Shown: piece by piece, positions 17,194-27,369 of the stretch
How the letters are laid out: each line of letters starts with the position of its first letter
Position numbering within the stretch: the stretch's first letter is position 1
Source of the DNA: Mycobacterium sp. 4858
GTDB lineage: Bacteria > Actinomycetota > Actinomycetes > Mycobacteriales > Mycobacteriaceae
Reading direction: 5' to 3'
Assembly: GCF_900240975.1 (NCBI RefSeq)
Contig: NZ_LT968775.1
Coordinates: 310,001 to 374,000, forward strand
Length of the DNA: 64,000 nt
Translations under genes and position numbers: made by a program
The notes under the pieces: model-generated
The model's input: only the letters and a program-made list of their open reading frames with translations
Database searches by the model: none
What the model was told of the DNA's origin: nothing

Positions 17194-18938
17194 GCGCCAC
17201 CGAGGACCAGGGAGGCCAGGGCGGGGCGGCCGGCGGGGACATGCGTCTGCCCGGCTCGGTCGCCGAAATCATGGCCAGCCCGCCGGGCCCCAAGATCGGC
17301 GCGTTCTTCGACCTCGACGGGACGCTGGTGGCCGGCTTCACGGCGGTGATCCTCACCCAGGAGCGGCTGCTTCGCCGCGACATGGGCGTGGGTGAGCTGC
17401 TCGGCATGGTGCAGGCCGGCCTGAGCCACACATTGGGCCGCATCGAGTTCGAGGACCTCATCGGCAAGGCCGCCGCCGCGCTGGCCGGCCGCGTGCTGGA
17501 CGACCTGGAGGAGATCGGTGAGCGGCTGTTCGTGCAGCGCATCGAGTCGCGGATCTACCCGGAGATGCGCGAGCTGGTGCGGGCGCACGTGGCTCGCGGG
17601 CACACCGTGGTGCTGAGCTCGTCGGCGCTGACCATCCAGGTCAACCCGGTGGCGAGGTTCCTGGGCATCTCGAACATGCTCACCAACAAGTTCGAGACCA
17701 CCGAGGACGGGATACTCACCGGCGGTGTGCAGAAGCCGATCCTGTGGGGACCCGGCAAAGCCGCTGCGGTGCAACGGTTTGCCGCCGAGAACGCCATCGA
17801 CCTCAAGGACAGCTACTTCTACGCCGACGGAGACGAGGACGTCGCCCTGATGTACCTGGTCGGCAACCCGCGCCCGACCAATCCAGAGGGCAAGATGGCC
17901 GCCGTGGCCAAGCGCCGCGGTTGGCCGATCCTGCGGTTCAGCAGCCGGGGGCCGGTGGGTCTGCGGCGCCAGCTGCGCACCCTCGCCGGCTTCGGCTCGA
18001 TGTTCCCGGTCGCCGCCGGCGCCGTCGGCATCGGCGTGCTGACCCGCAACCGCCGGCGCGGCGTCAACTTCTTCACCTCGACCTTCTCCCAGCTGTCGCT
18101 CGCGATCACCGGTGTGCACCTCAACGTCATCGGCCAGGAGAACCTGACCGCGCAGCGGCCGGCGGTGTTCATCTTCAACCACCGCAACCAGGTGGACCCC
18201 GTCATCGCCGGCGCACTGGTGCGCGACAACTGGATCGGCGTGGGCAAGAAGGAGCTGCAGAAGGACCCGATCATGGGCACGCTCGGCAAGCTGCTCGACG
18301 GCGTGTTCATCGATCGCGACGATCCCGCCGCCGCGGTCGAGACGATGCACGAGGTGGAGGACCGGGCCAGGAAGGGGCTGTCGATCGTGATCGCCCCCGA
18401 AGGCACCCGGGTCGACACCACCGAGGTCGGGCCGTTCAAGAAGGGCCCGTTCCGCCTCGCCATGGCCGCCGGAATCCCGATCGTGCCGATCGTGATCCGC
18501 AACGCCGAGCTCGTCGCCGCCCGGAACTCCACCGTCGTCAACCCCGGCACGGTCGACGTCGCGGTGTTTCCGCCGATCTCGGTGCAGGACTGGACTATCG
18601 AGAACCTGCCGGACCGGATCGCCGAGGTCCGGCAGTTGTACCTGGACACGCTGGCCAACTGGCCCGTCGGCGACGAGCTGCCCGAGGTCGGCCTGTACCC
18701 GGAGAAGAAGCCCGCGGCGAAGGCCAAGGCGCCGGCGAAAAACGCTGCGGCCAAGGGTGTTTCCAAGGCGCCCGTAAAGAAGGTGGCGGCGAAGAAGGCG
18801 CCGGCAAAGAAGGCCGCGCCGAAAGCCAAGCCGGCCAACGCGAATCCGCACGAATCCCAGGCCGCCCTCAAAGACGGCGAGGCGCATAGGCCCGCCGATG
18901 CGGCGGTCAACGCCGAACCGCCCGAAGGGCAGCCGTGA
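17190..18938 (+). CDS. plsC: HAD phosphatase / 1-acylglycerol-3-phosphate acyltransferase fusion
   Basis: This 582-aa bifunctional-looking protein is like Rv2483c (580 aa). Residues about 35-250 form a HAD-superfamily phosphoserine-phosphatase-like domain with DLDGT at 41-45. A PlsC acyltransferase domain follows, with NHRNQVDP (HxxxxD) and PEGTR. The last 100 residues are Lys/Ala-rich repeats (KKAPAKK type), then an acidic end, probably disordered. Acylation of lysophosphatidate gives phosphatidate, and the HAD part may dephosphorylate it or another phospho-lipid intermediate. The start overlaps the WS/DGAT stop, and the stop overlaps the plsB2 start (GTGA). Confidence 0.92.
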   Translation: MSATEDQGGQGGAAGGDMRLPGSVAEIMASPPGPKIGAFFDLDGTLVAGFTAVILTQERLLRRDMGVGELLGMVQAGLSHTLGRIEFEDLIGKAAAALAGRVLDDLEEIGERLFVQRIESRIYPEMRELVRAHVARGHTVVLSSSALTIQVNPVARFLGISNMLTNKFETTEDGILTGGVQKPILWGPGKAAAVQRFAAENAIDLKDSYFYADGDEDVALMYLVGNPRPTNPEGKMAAVAKRRGWPILRFSSRGPVGLRRQLRTLAGFGSMFPVAAGAVGIGVLTRNRRRGVNFFTSTFSQLSLAITGVHLNVIGQENLTAQRPAVFIFNHRNQVDPVIAGALVRDNWIGVGKKELQKDPIMGTLGKLLDGVFIDRDDPAAAVETMHEVEDRARKGLSIVIAPEGTRVDTTEVGPFKKGPFRLAMAAGIPIVPIVIRNAELVAARNSTVVNPGTVDVAVFPPISVQDWTIENLPDRIAEVRQLYLDTLANWPVGDELPEVGLYPEKKPAAKAKAPAKNAAAKGVSKAPVKKVAAKKAPAKKAAPKAKPANANPHESQAALKDGEAHRPADAAVNAEPPEGQP

Positions 18939-21304
18939 CCGAACCGGCCGCGGATACCACCGCGGTCCTCACCGGCGACGACTCGCTGGTGTTGGCGTCC
19001 ATGGCGTCGCCGGTCGAGCGGGAACTGGTGACAACCTGGATGGCCCAGCAGTGCGGCGACCAGCCGGAGGCCAGATTCGACGTCCTCGAACTGCCACCGC
19101 CCAACGCCCCGCCCGACGCGCTGACCGCGCTGATCGAGCGGCTCGAGGCCGGCGACGATGACCCTGACCGCGCACCCGCCGACCGTTCCATCGTGCCGGT
19201 GCGGGTGTTCTGGCTGCCGCCGCCGGATCGCGGCAGGGTCGCCAAGCTGGCCGGTCTGCTCCCCGGGCGGGATCCCTACCACCCCAACGAACGTCAGCAA
19301 CTGCACATCATCCGCAACGCCCCGCAGCGGGCGCGGGTGGTGGCCGGCGAACCGGCGAAGGTCTCCGAACTGCGCCAGCAATGGCGCGACATCACCGTCG
19401 GCGAGAACGAGACCGACTTCGCCCGGTTCGTCATCCGCCGCGCGCTGCTGGCGCTGGAACGCGTCGAGTACCGGATCCTGGGGCCGCAGTACAAGTCTCC
19501 GCGGCTGGTGAAGCCGGAGATCTTGGAGTCCAGCCGGTTTCGCGCCGGGCTGAAGAACATCCCCGGCGCGACCGTCGAGGAAGCCGGCCGGATGCTCGAC
19601 GAACTCTCCACCGGCTGGAGTCGGGTGTCGGTCGACCTCGTATCGGTCCTCAGCAGGGCGATCAGCCGCGGCTTCGATCCGGAGATCGACTACGACGGGT
19701 ATCAGGTCGCGGCGATGCGCGCCGCCCTGGAAACCCATCCGGCCGTGCTGCTGTTCTCGCACCGGTCCTACATCGACGGCGCGGTGGTCCCGGTGGCGAT
19801 GCAGGAGAACCGGCTGCCGCCCGTGCACGTGTTCGCCGGGATCAACCTGTCCTTCGGCGCGATGGGTCCGCTGCTGCGCCGATCCGGGGTCATCTTCATC
19901 CGGCGCAACATCGGCGGAAACCCGCTCTACAAGTACGTTTTGCGCGAATACGTCGGCTACATCGTCGAGAAGCGGTTCAACCTGAGTTGGTCCATCGAGG
20001 GCACCCGCTCGCGCACCGGCAAGATGCTGCCCCCGAAACTCGGCCTGTTGTCCTACGTCGCAGACGCCTACCTGGACGGCCGCAGCGAGGACATCCTGTT
20101 GCAGCCGGTGTCCATCAGCTTCGACCAGCTGCACGAAACCGACGAGTATGCGGCCTACGCCCGCGGCGGCGAGAAGACGCCCGAAGGCGTCAGCTGGCTG
20201 TACAACTTCATCCGGGCGCAGGGCGAGCGCAACTACGGCAAGATCTACGTCCGTTTTCCCGAGGCGGTGTCGATGCGCCAGTACCTGGGCCCGGCCCACG
20301 GCCCGCTGACCCACGACCAGGACGCCAAACGGCTTGCGCTGCAGAAGATGTCATTCGAGGTAGCCTGGCGGATCCTGCAGGCGACGCCGGTGACCGCGAC
20401 GGGTCTGGTGTGCGCGTTGCTGCTGACCACGCGCGGCGCGGCGTTGACGCTCGCCCAGCTGCACCACACGCTGCAGGACTCGCTCGACTATCTGGAACGC
20501 AAGCAAACCCCGATGTCGACGAGCGCGTTGCGGCTGCGCTCGCGCGACGGGGTGCGGGCGGCGGTCGACGCGTTGTCCAACGGACATCCGATCACCCGGG
20601 TCGACGGGGGCCGGGAGCCGGTGTGGCGCATCGCCCCCGACGAGCAGCACGCGGCGGCGTTCTACCGCAACTCGCTGATCCACGCCTTCCTGGAGACGTC
20701 GATCGTCGAGCTGGCGCTGGCACACGCGCGGCACGTCGAGGGCGACCGCATGCAGGCCTTCTGGGATCAGGCGATGCGGCTGCGCGACCTGTTGAAGTTC
20801 GACTTCTACTTCGCGGACTCGGCGGCGTTCCGGGACAACATCGCCGAAGAGATGGCCTGGCACGACGATTGGGAAGCCCACGTCGCCGCCGGCGGCGACG
20901 AGATCGACGCGTTGCTGTTCGCCAAGCGGCCGCTGATGGCGGACGCGATGCTGCGGGTCTTCTTTGAGGCCTACGAGATCGTCGCCGACGTGCTGCGGGA
21001 TGCGCCGCCCGACGTCGATCAGAAGGAGTTGACGAAATCGGCGCTCGGCGTGGGCCGCCAATATGTGGCGCAGACCCGGGTCCGCAGCAGCGAATCGGTG
21101 TCGACGCTGCTGTTCGCCACCGCCTACCAGGTGGTCGCCGATCAGGACCTCACAGCACCCGCGCCCGATCTCGTCGAACGGCGGATCGCGTTCCGGCAGG
21201 AACTGCGGGACATCCTGCGGGACTCCGATCACATCAGCCGGATCGCCCGCAACCAGTTCGTCGCCCGCGAGAAGAAGGCGCGTCAGGAGCGCCTGCCTCG
21301 GTAG
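18935..21304 (+). CDS. plsB2: Glycerol-3-phosphate acyltransferase
   Basis: A 789-aa protein, the same length as Mtb PlsB2 (Rv2482c). The acyltransferase block I HRSYID begins near residue 276, followed by [12 protein letters not shown] and the [11 protein letters not shown] block. It transfers an acyl chain from acyl-CoA or acyl-ACP to sn-1 of glycerol 3-phosphate at the membrane, the first glycerolipid step. The GTG start overlaps the plsC stop. The long N-terminal region (about 1-230) and C-terminal helical region are typical of the long PlsB class. Confidence 0.94.
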   Translation: MTEPAADTTAVLTGDDSLVLASMASPVERELVTTWMAQQCGDQPEARFDVLELPPPNAPPDALTALIERLEAGDDDPDRAPADRSIVPVRVFWLPPPDRGRVAKLAGLLPGRDPYHPNERQQLHIIRNAPQRARVVAGEPAKVSELRQQWRDITVGENETDFARFVIRRALLALERVEYRILGPQYKSPRLVKPEILESSRFRAGLKNIPGATVEEAGRMLDELSTGWSRVSVDLVSVLSRAISRGFDPEIDYDGYQVAAMRAALETHPAVLLFSHRSYIDGAVVPVAMQENRLPPVHVFAGINLSFGAMGPLLRRSGVIFIRRNIGGNPLYKYVLREYVGYIVEKRFNLSWSIEGTRSRTGKMLPPKLGLLSYVADAYLDGRSEDILLQPVSISFDQLHETDEYAAYARGGEKTPEGVSWLYNFIRAQGERNYGKIYVRFPEAVSMRQYLGPAHGPLTHDQDAKRLALQKMSFEVAWRILQATPVTATGLVCALLLTTRGAALTLAQLHHTLQDSLDYLERKQTPMSTSALRLRSRDGVRAAVDALSNGHPITRVDGGREPVWRIAPDEQHAAAFYRNSLIHAFLETSIVELALAHARHVEGDRMQAFWDQAMRLRDLLKFDFYFADSAAFRDNIAEEMAWHDDWEAHVAAGGDEIDALLFAKRPLMADAMLRVFFEAYEIVADVLRDAPPDVDQKELTKSALGVGRQYVAQTRVRSSESVSTLLFATAYQVVADQDLTAPAPDLVERRIAFRQELRDILRDSDHISRIARNQFVAREKKARQERLPR

Positions 21305-21333
21305 CCGCCGGTGCGCGGCCATACCCTGGCTGT

Positions 21334-23364
21334 ATGACGGTCGATCGGTCTGTGGCCACCCCGCGCGCGCTGGTGTGGCCGATGCTGACCGGCGTCGCCG
21401 TGCTGGCCGGCTGCACGGCGGCCGGCATCGGGGCGCTGTCACTGGCCGACGCGCTGACCGCCACCGGCCTGCCGAATCCCGGCCCCGCGACCACGCTGGG
21501 GCTGCCATTCGTGCGGGCGGCCGGGGAGATCGCCGCGGTGCTCGCGGTCGGGTCGTTCCTGTTCGCGGCGTTTTTCGTGCCGCCGCAACGCAACGGCGTC
21601 CTGGACGCCGACGGCTATCGGGCGCTTCGCCTGGGCACGTTCGCGTCGGGGGTGTGGGCGGTGTGTGCCGCGCTGCTGGTCCCGCTGACCATCTCCGACG
21701 TGTCGGGCCGACCGTTGGTCACACTCCTCGACCCGGTGCGGATCTGGTCGGTGGCCGGCCTGGTCACCACCGCCTCCGCCTGGCGCTGGACCGCGGCGCT
21801 GGCCGCGGTGGTGATGCTGGCCAGCCTGCCGGTGCTGCGCTGGTCGTGGACGCCGCTGTTGTTCGCCGGCTCGCTGCTGACGTTGATCCCGCTGGGATTG
21901 ACCGGCCACTCGTCCGCGGGCGGGTCACACGACCTGGCCACCAACAGCCTGCTGATCCACCTCGTGGCCGCCGCGGTGTGGGCCGGTGGGCTGCTGGCGC
22001 TCGCCGCGTACGGGCTGCGCGGCGGGGGATATGTCGCCCTGGCGGCGCGGCGGTTTTCCGCGATCGCGCTGTGGTGCTGGGTCGCGATGGCGCTCAGCGG
22101 GGTGATGAACGCCGTGGTGCGCGTGCCCATCGGTGACCTGTTCACGTCCGACTACGGGCGCCTGGTGGTCGCCAAGTTCGCCGCGCTGTGCGCGCTTGGG
22201 ATCCTCGGCTGGCGCCAGCGGCGCTCGGCCGTGGCCCGGCTGCAGGTGGAACCGGACCTCCCCGACGCGCGTCGCGCCCTGCTCCGGCTGGCGCTTGCCG
22301 AGGCCGCGGTCTTCGGGCTGACGTTCGGCGTCGCCGTCGGGCTGGGCCGCACCGCGCCGCCGCCCCCGCCGAGTCGGCTGCCCTCGATCCCCGAGGCCGA
22401 AATCGGCTACGACTTCGACGGGCCGCCGACGCCAGCCCGCATCCTGTTCGATTGGCGCTTCGACCTGATCTTCGGCACGGCCGCCATCGTCTTCGCGGTC
22501 CTCTACGTGGCCGCCGTGCTGCGGCTGCGTCGCCGAGGCGACGCGTGGCCGCCGGGCCGGACCGCGGCATGGCTACTCGGCTGTTTCGCGTTGCTGTTCG
22601 TCACCTCGTCGGGGGTCGGCCGCTACATGCCGGCGATGTTCAGCGTGCACATGATCGCGCACATGGGCCTGTCGATGCTGGTCCCGATCCTGCTGGTGCT
22701 CGGCGCCCCGGTCAGCCTGGCGCTGCGGGCGCTGCCCGCCGCCGGTCGTGACGAGCCGCCCGGGATGCGGGAATGGCTGCTCGCCGCGCTGCACAGCCGC
22801 TACTCACGCTTCGTCACCAACCCCGTGGTCGCGACCGTGTTGTTCGTCGCGGGCTTCTACGGGCTGTACCTCTCGAACCTGTTCGACACGGCCGTGGGCA
22901 GTCACGCGGGGCACCTGGCGATGAACGTGCACTTCCTGGTCAGCGGCTACGTCTTTTATTGGATCGTCATCGGGGTCGACCCCACGCCGCGCCCGATCCC
23001 TCCGCTGGCCAAGGTGGGCGTGGTGTTCGCGTCCCTGCCGCTGCACGCGTTCTTCGGCGTGGTGCTGATGGGCACCCGGAAAGTCCTCGGCGCCGACTAC
23101 TACCGCTCCCTCGGGTTGAGCTGGCACACCGACCTGCTGGGCGATCAGCGACTGGGTGGTGGCATCGCCTGGGCGGCGGGGGAGGTGCCCCTGGTGATCG
23201 TGATGCTGGCGCTGTTGGTGCAGTGGGCGCGCAGCGACGACCGCATGGCCCGCCGGCTGGACCGCGCCGCCGAACGCGATGACGACGCCGAGCTGGTCGC
23301 CTACAACGCGATGCTCGCCGAGCTGGGGCGGCGCGGCACGCCGGGACATGCCAAGCCGCGGTGA
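21334..23364 (+). CDS. CopD/CtaG-type polytopic membrane protein
   Basis: This 676-aa integral membrane protein has many hydrophobic helices. The N-terminal half resembles the CopD copper-resistance domain; the C-terminal half resembles the caa3-type CtaG oxidase assembly domain, with HMIAHMGLSMLVP and a later LPLHAFFGVVLMG segment, His-rich helices likely to bind copper. Mtb has a related protein (Rv0102) elsewhere but, as I recall, none between plsB2 and the SSB paralog, so this is a lineage-specific insertion or retention. It begins 29 bp after plsB2. Its 3' end overlaps the opposite-strand HNH gene by 64 bp. Confidence 0.82.
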   Translation: MTVDRSVATPRALVWPMLTGVAVLAGCTAAGIGALSLADALTATGLPNPGPATTLGLPFVRAAGEIAAVLAVGSFLFAAFFVPPQRNGVLDADGYRALRLGTFASGVWAVCAALLVPLTISDVSGRPLVTLLDPVRIWSVAGLVTTASAWRWTAALAAVVMLASLPVLRWSWTPLLFAGSLLTLIPLGLTGHSSAGGSHDLATNSLLIHLVAAAVWAGGLLALAAYGLRGGGYVALAARRFSAIALWCWVAMALSGVMNAVVRVPIGDLFTSDYGRLVVAKFAALCALGILGWRQRRSAVARLQVEPDLPDARRALLRLALAEAAVFGLTFGVAVGLGRTAPPPPPSRLPSIPEAEIGYDFDGPPTPARILFDWRFDLIFGTAAIVFAVLYVAAVLRLRRRGDAWPPGRTAAWLLGCFALLFVTSSGVGRYMPAMFSVHMIAHMGLSMLVPILLVLGAPVSLALRALPAAGRDEPPGMREWLLAALHSRYSRFVTNPVVATVLFVAGFYGLYLSNLFDTAVGSHAGHLAMNVHFLVSGYVFYWIVIGVDPTPRPIPPLAKVGVVFASLPLHAFFGVVLMGTRKVLGADYYRSLGLSWHTDLLGDQRLGGGIAWAAGEVPLVIVMLALLVQWARSDDRMARRLDRAAERDDDAELVAYNAMLAELGRRGTPGHAKPR

Positions 23365-24695
23365 CGAGGTGCTTGAGTTGCGGAGCTCGAGCGGCTCTTT
23401 GTCCCTGACAACACCCCGTTGACGGATACTGCGAACGACTCGCCTCCCCGCCAACCCGTTTCGCTTCGACGCCGGGCTAATTCCTGGACGGTGGTGGTTG
23501 GGGTCGGAAGGGGTCGTACCACCACCATTCGGCGCGTTCGCCGATCGGTCCCGGGCACGGCGGGACGGCGGGCGGCGGTTGGGCTCAGTGTGCGCCCGGC
23601 GCCGTCGTTGAAGGTGAGATCGGGTGCGGGTCCCACGATGGTGATGCCCCCGGAGTGGTGCAGCCGGTGGTGATGAGGACAGACCAGCACGAGGTTGGTC
23701 AGCTCGGTGGGGCCGCCGTCTTCCCAGTGCCGGATGTGGTGGGCGTGCAGACCGCGGGTGGCGCCACAGCCGGGAACTGCGCACGAGCGGTCGCGGTGCT
23801 CCAGCGCGCGGCGCAGTCGCCGGTTTATCAGGCGGGTGGTTCGGCCGGCGCCGATGGGCTGGCCGTCGCGGTGGAACCACACCTCACAGGTGGCATCACA
23901 GGTCAGGTATTGGCGCTCGGCGTCGGTGAGCAGCGAACCCAGATGCAGAGCCGCGGTGCGCGTTTCAGCATCGACGTGCACCACCACGGTGGTGTGCTGT
24001 CCGTGGGGCCGGCGGGCCGCCTCCGCGTCCCACCCGGCCTCGACCAGGCGCATGAAGGCCTCGACAGTGCCCGGCAGCGGCGGCGCGCTTTCCGACGCTC
24101 CGTCGGCGCGGTCGTGCTTCCATTCGGCGATCAGCGCGTCCTGGTGCGAGGCCAACGCGGCGTCGAATTTCGCGGCGTCCGGAGGCGGGAGGGTGATCCG
24201 ATAGCAGCTGCCCTGCTCGGTGGAAGTCTTCCTGAACGAGCGCTCGGGCTCGCGCCGGGGTTCTGGGTCAGGGCGCGGTTCGAGGCTGATCGCGGTTCGC
24301 AGCTGGTGCACCGTGGCCACCCGCGCCAACTCCGCATAGTGCGCGTCGGAGCCGTCGCCGGCGCGTGCGGCGATGATGCCGACCTGGTCCAGCGACAGCC
24401 GCCCGTCGCGCAGGCCCTGGGTGCAGCGGGGGAAGTCCTCGACCCGGTGCGCGACGGTGGCGATCGTGTGCGCGGTGGTCGACGACAACCCCAGCTTCCA
24501 GGCCACCAACGCCGCGACCGAGCGCGCGCCGGTCATGCCGCACAGCTCATCACGCTCGATCTCGGCGACCAGGTCCACGATGCGCCCATCGATGGCATTG
24601 CGCTGGCCGGCCAACTCCGCCAACTCCTCGAACATCACCTCCAAACGCTCGGCAGGGCTCACTGCCACAGCGCTAGCCGGTGCGGTGGAAGACAT
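23301..24695 (-). CDS. DUF222/HNH endonuclease-like protein (13E12 family)
   Basis: A 464-aa protein of the multi-copy mycobacterial 13E12 type: an N-terminal helical DUF222 region (about 10-260) and an HNH motif near residues 325-367 (CAVPGC...HAHHIRHWEDGG...NLVLVCPHHHRLHH) with paired cysteines. Some members are associated with mobile or phage-like DNA; the function is unproven. The last 40 or so residues are Ser/Arg/Pro-rich and unlike the rest, and they overlap the convergent membrane-protein gene, suggesting the normal stop was lost and the frame extended into the neighbour. It lies opposite to most local genes. Confidence 0.85.
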   Translation of the reverse strand: MSSTAPASAVAVSPAERLEVMFEELAELAGQRNAIDGRIVDLVAEIERDELCGMTGARSVAALVAWKLGLSSTTAHTIATVAHRVEDFPRCTQGLRDGRLSLDQVGIIAARAGDGSDAHYAELARVATVHQLRTAISLEPRPDPEPRREPERSFRKTSTEQGSCYRITLPPPDAAKFDAALASHQDALIAEWKHDRADGASESAPPLPGTVEAFMRLVEAGWDAEAARRPHGQHTTVVVHVDAETRTAALHLGSLLTDAERQYLTCDATCEVWFHRDGQPIGAGRTTRLINRRLRRALEHRDRSCAVPGCGATRGLHAHHIRHWEDGGPTELTNLVLVCPHHHRLHHSGGITIVGPAPDLTFNDGAGRTLSPTAARRPAVPGTDRRTRRMVVVRPLPTPTTTVQELARRRSETGWRGGESFAVSVNGVLSGTKSRSSSATQAPRHRGLACPGVPRRPSSASIAL

Positions 24696-25014
24696 GGACC
24701 CATCATCGCAGCGGGGTACGACGGGTTTCGGCTGCCGATTTCGCGCTCGGACTGACCTTCGTCACCTCAAGCGGACAACCTGATTGGCCCGAAACTGCAG
24801 GCCCGGGGTGGTAAGGGGACCAAGGACCAATAATGCGCGATCGCACTCATCGCCGGACTACTCCACAGTCCCGACTCCTTCCACAGGGCCGCCGACCTGG
24901 ACACGGTTTGAGCCGCTCTTGCCCGCCGGCCCGTCGGTGGCGCCGAGCTCAATGGCAACCAGGACGGGCGGTGACGCGTTCGCCGCCCAATAGCAACCGA
25001 GAAGGGATCAGCCA
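24696..25014. other. Divergent intergenic region
   Basis: This 319-bp gap between the divergent 13E12-type gene and the SSB paralog holds no convincing gene. It must contain promoters in both directions. The only clear signal is the GAAGGGA ribosome site for the SSB paralog near 25000. Confidence 0.4.
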
Positions 25015-25497
25015 ATGTTTGAAACACCGCTAACGGTCGTCGGACACATCGTCACCAACCCCGAACGGCGACAGGTCGGCGCGCAGGAAGTGATCAAGTT
25101 CCGCGTCGCCAGCAATTCCCGGCGACGCATGGCCGACGGCGGCTGGGAGCCCGGCAACTCGCTGTTCATCAACGTCAATTGCTGGGGCAAGTTGGTCACC
25201 GGCGTCGGCGCCGCGCTGGGCAAGGGCGCACCGGTGATCGTGGTGGGCCATGTGTACACCAGTGAGTACGAAGACCGCGACGGCAACCGCCGCTCATCAC
25301 TGGAGATGCGTGCCACCTCCGTCGGGCCCGACGTGTCGCGCGCGATCGTGCGCATCGAGAGGCCGGGCTACACCGGCCCGACTGCCGGCGAAGCCACCAA
25401 GCCACCCGCGGATGCGGCCGGCGCCGCTGGTGAGGACGCCGATTGCGACGGCAGCATCGAGTCCGCGGGAACGGGACCGCTGCCGATGTCGGCTTAG
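25015..25497 (+). CDS. Single-stranded DNA-binding protein paralog
   Basis: A 160-aa OB-fold SSB-like protein matching Rv2478c (161 aa). The N-terminal 110 residues show the SSB pattern: LTVVGHIVTNPERR, KFRVASNSRRR, NVNCWGKL and KGAPVIVVGHVYTSEYEDRDGN. The C-terminal tail is Ala/Gly/Pro-rich and acidic but ends GPLPMSA rather than the DDDIPF-type tip used by the main SSB to recruit partners, so it is likely an accessory SSB (SsbB type). Its own short transcription unit precedes ettA by 79 bp. Confidence 0.88.
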   Translation: MFETPLTVVGHIVTNPERRQVGAQEVIKFRVASNSRRRMADGGWEPGNSLFINVNCWGKLVTGVGAALGKGAPVIVVGHVYTSEYEDRDGNRRSSLEMRATSVGPDVSRAIVRIERPGYTGPTAGEATKPPADAAGAAGEDADCDGSIESAGTGPLPMSA

Positions 25498-25576
25498 CTG
25501 CGGAATCCGGCCCCCGGGTGATGCCTAGGATGGTCGCGAGAACTCTCTGAAAAGACCAGAAAGGCACAACCGCGGC

Positions 25577-27253
25577 ATGGCTGAGTTCATCTACACGATG
25601 AAAAAGGTCCGCAAGGCGCACGGCGACAAGGTGATCCTGGACGACGTCACGTTGAGCTTCTATCCAGGCGCCAAGATCGGTGTCGTCGGCCCCAACGGCG
25701 CCGGCAAGTCGAGCGTCTTGCGGATCATGGCCGGGCTGGACAAGCCGAACAACGGCGAGGCGTTTCTGGCCACCGGCGCCAGCGTCGGCATCCTGCAGCA
25801 GGAGCCGCCGCTGAACGAAGAGAAGACGGTGCGCGGCAACGTCGAAGAGGGGCTCGGCGACATCAAGGTCAAGCTGGACCGCTTCAACGAGGTCGCCGAG
25901 TTGATGGCCACCGACTACTCCGACGAGTTGATGGAGGAGATGGGCCGGCTGCAGGAGGAGCTGGACCACGCTGACGCCTGGGACCTCGACTCGCAGCTCG
26001 AGCAGGCGATGGACGCGCTGCGCTGCCCGCCTCCGGATGAGCCGGTGACGAATCTGTCCGGTGGTGAGCGGCGCCGCGTGGCGCTGTGCAAGCTGCTGTT
26101 GTCCAAGCCCGACCTGCTGCTCCTCGACGAGCCGACCAACCACCTGGACGCCGAAAGCGTGCAGTGGCTGGAACAACACCTGGCCGCCTACCCGGGTGCG
26201 GTGCTGGCGGTGACCCACGACAGGTACTTCCTGGACAACGTCGCCCAGTGGATCCTCGAGCTCGACCGCGGTCGTGCCTATCCCTACGAGGGCAACTACT
26301 CGACCTACCTGGAGAAGAAGGCCGAGCGGCTCTCGGTGCAGGGCCGCAAGGACGCCAAGCTGCAGAAGCGGCTCACCGAGGAGCTGGCCTGGGTGCGGCA
26401 GGGGGCCAAGGCGCGGCAGGCGAAGAACAAAGCCCGCCTCCAGCGCTACGAGGAGATGGCCGCCGAAGCGGAGAAGACGCGCAAGCTCGACTTCGAGGAG
26501 ATTCAGATCCCGGTCGGGCCGCGGCTGGGCAACCTCGTCGTCGAGGTCGACCACCTCGACAAGGGCTACGACGGGCGGACCCTGATCAAGGACCTGTCCT
26601 TCACCCTGCCCCGTAACGGCATTGTCGGCGTCATCGGCCCGAACGGTGTCGGCAAGACGACGCTGTTCAAGACCATCGTCGGGCTCGAGCAGCCGGACAG
26701 CGGCACGGTCAAGGTCGGCGAAACCGTCAAGCTCAGCTACGTGGACCAGTCCCGCGCCGGTATCGATCCCAAAAAGACCGTCTGGGAAGTCGTTTCCGAC
26801 GGGCTGGATTACATCGAGGTCGGCCAGAACGAGATCCCGTCACGGGCCTACGTCTCGGCGTTCGGCTTCAAGGGCCCGGACCAGCAGAAGCCGGCCGGCG
26901 TGCTGTCCGGCGGCGAGCGCAACCGGTTGAATCTGGCCCTCACGCTGAAAGAGGGCGGCAACCTGCTCCTGCTCGACGAGCCGACCAACGACCTCGACGT
27001 CGAAACGCTGGGTTCGCTGGAGAATGCCCTGGAGAAATTCCCGGGCTGCGCCGTGGTGATCTCCCACGATCGCTGGTTCCTGGACCGCACGTGCACGCAC
27101 ATCCTGGCCTGGGAGGGTGACGAGGACAACGAGGCCAAGTGGTTCTGGTTCGAGGGCAACTTCGGTGCCTACGAGGAGAACAAGGTCGAACGGCTCGGTG
27201 CCGACGCGGCGCGGCCGCACAGAGTGACCCACCGGAAGCTCACGCGCGACTAG
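25577..27253 (+). CDS. ettA: Energy-dependent translational throttle protein (ABC-F)
   Basis: A 558-aa ABC-F ATPase matching Rv2477c. The first ATPase domain has GPNGAGKSS, an LSGGERRRV signature and LLLLDEPTNHLD. The second has GPNGVGKTT, LSGGERNRL and LLLLDEPTNDLD. A linker of about 80 residues rich in charged helices (the arm/linker that touches the ribosome) lies between them. There are no membrane helices. EttA-type proteins bind the ribosomal E site and gate early elongation according to the ATP/ADP ratio. Start ATG 25577 follows AGAAAGG. Confidence 0.95.
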   Translation: MAEFIYTMKKVRKAHGDKVILDDVTLSFYPGAKIGVVGPNGAGKSSVLRIMAGLDKPNNGEAFLATGASVGILQQEPPLNEEKTVRGNVEEGLGDIKVKLDRFNEVAELMATDYSDELMEEMGRLQEELDHADAWDLDSQLEQAMDALRCPPPDEPVTNLSGGERRRVALCKLLLSKPDLLLLDEPTNHLDAESVQWLEQHLAAYPGAVLAVTHDRYFLDNVAQWILELDRGRAYPYEGNYSTYLEKKAERLSVQGRKDAKLQKRLTEELAWVRQGAKARQAKNKARLQRYEEMAAEAEKTRKLDFEEIQIPVGPRLGNLVVEVDHLDKGYDGRTLIKDLSFTLPRNGIVGVIGPNGVGKTTLFKTIVGLEQPDSGTVKVGETVKLSYVDQSRAGIDPKKTVWEVVSDGLDYIEVGQNEIPSRAYVSAFGFKGPDQQKPAGVLSGGERNRLNLALTLKEGGNLLLLDEPTNDLDVETLGSLENALEKFPGCAVVISHDRWFLDRTCTHILAWEGDEDNEAKWFWFEGNFGAYEENKVERLGADAARPHRVTHRKLTRD

Positions 27254-27369
27254 TGTCAGCTGCGCAGCCCCGACGAAGCGGCCCCGATGGCCGCGGTGGG
27301 GGCGTCCCCGTTGCGGGCAGAGTGGGCGGTTGAGCACAGTGGCATGTGTATGAGTTGGGAGCCATCGGC

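Noticed and set aside
17819..20314. 831-codon minus-strand ORF opposite plsC/plsB2
   Set aside because: Shadow of two recognised acyltransferase genes; Gly/Arg/Ala-rich composition without motifs.
23655..24755. Plus-strand ORF opposite the HNH gene
   Set aside because: The minus strand carries DUF222 and HNH motifs; the plus reading has none.
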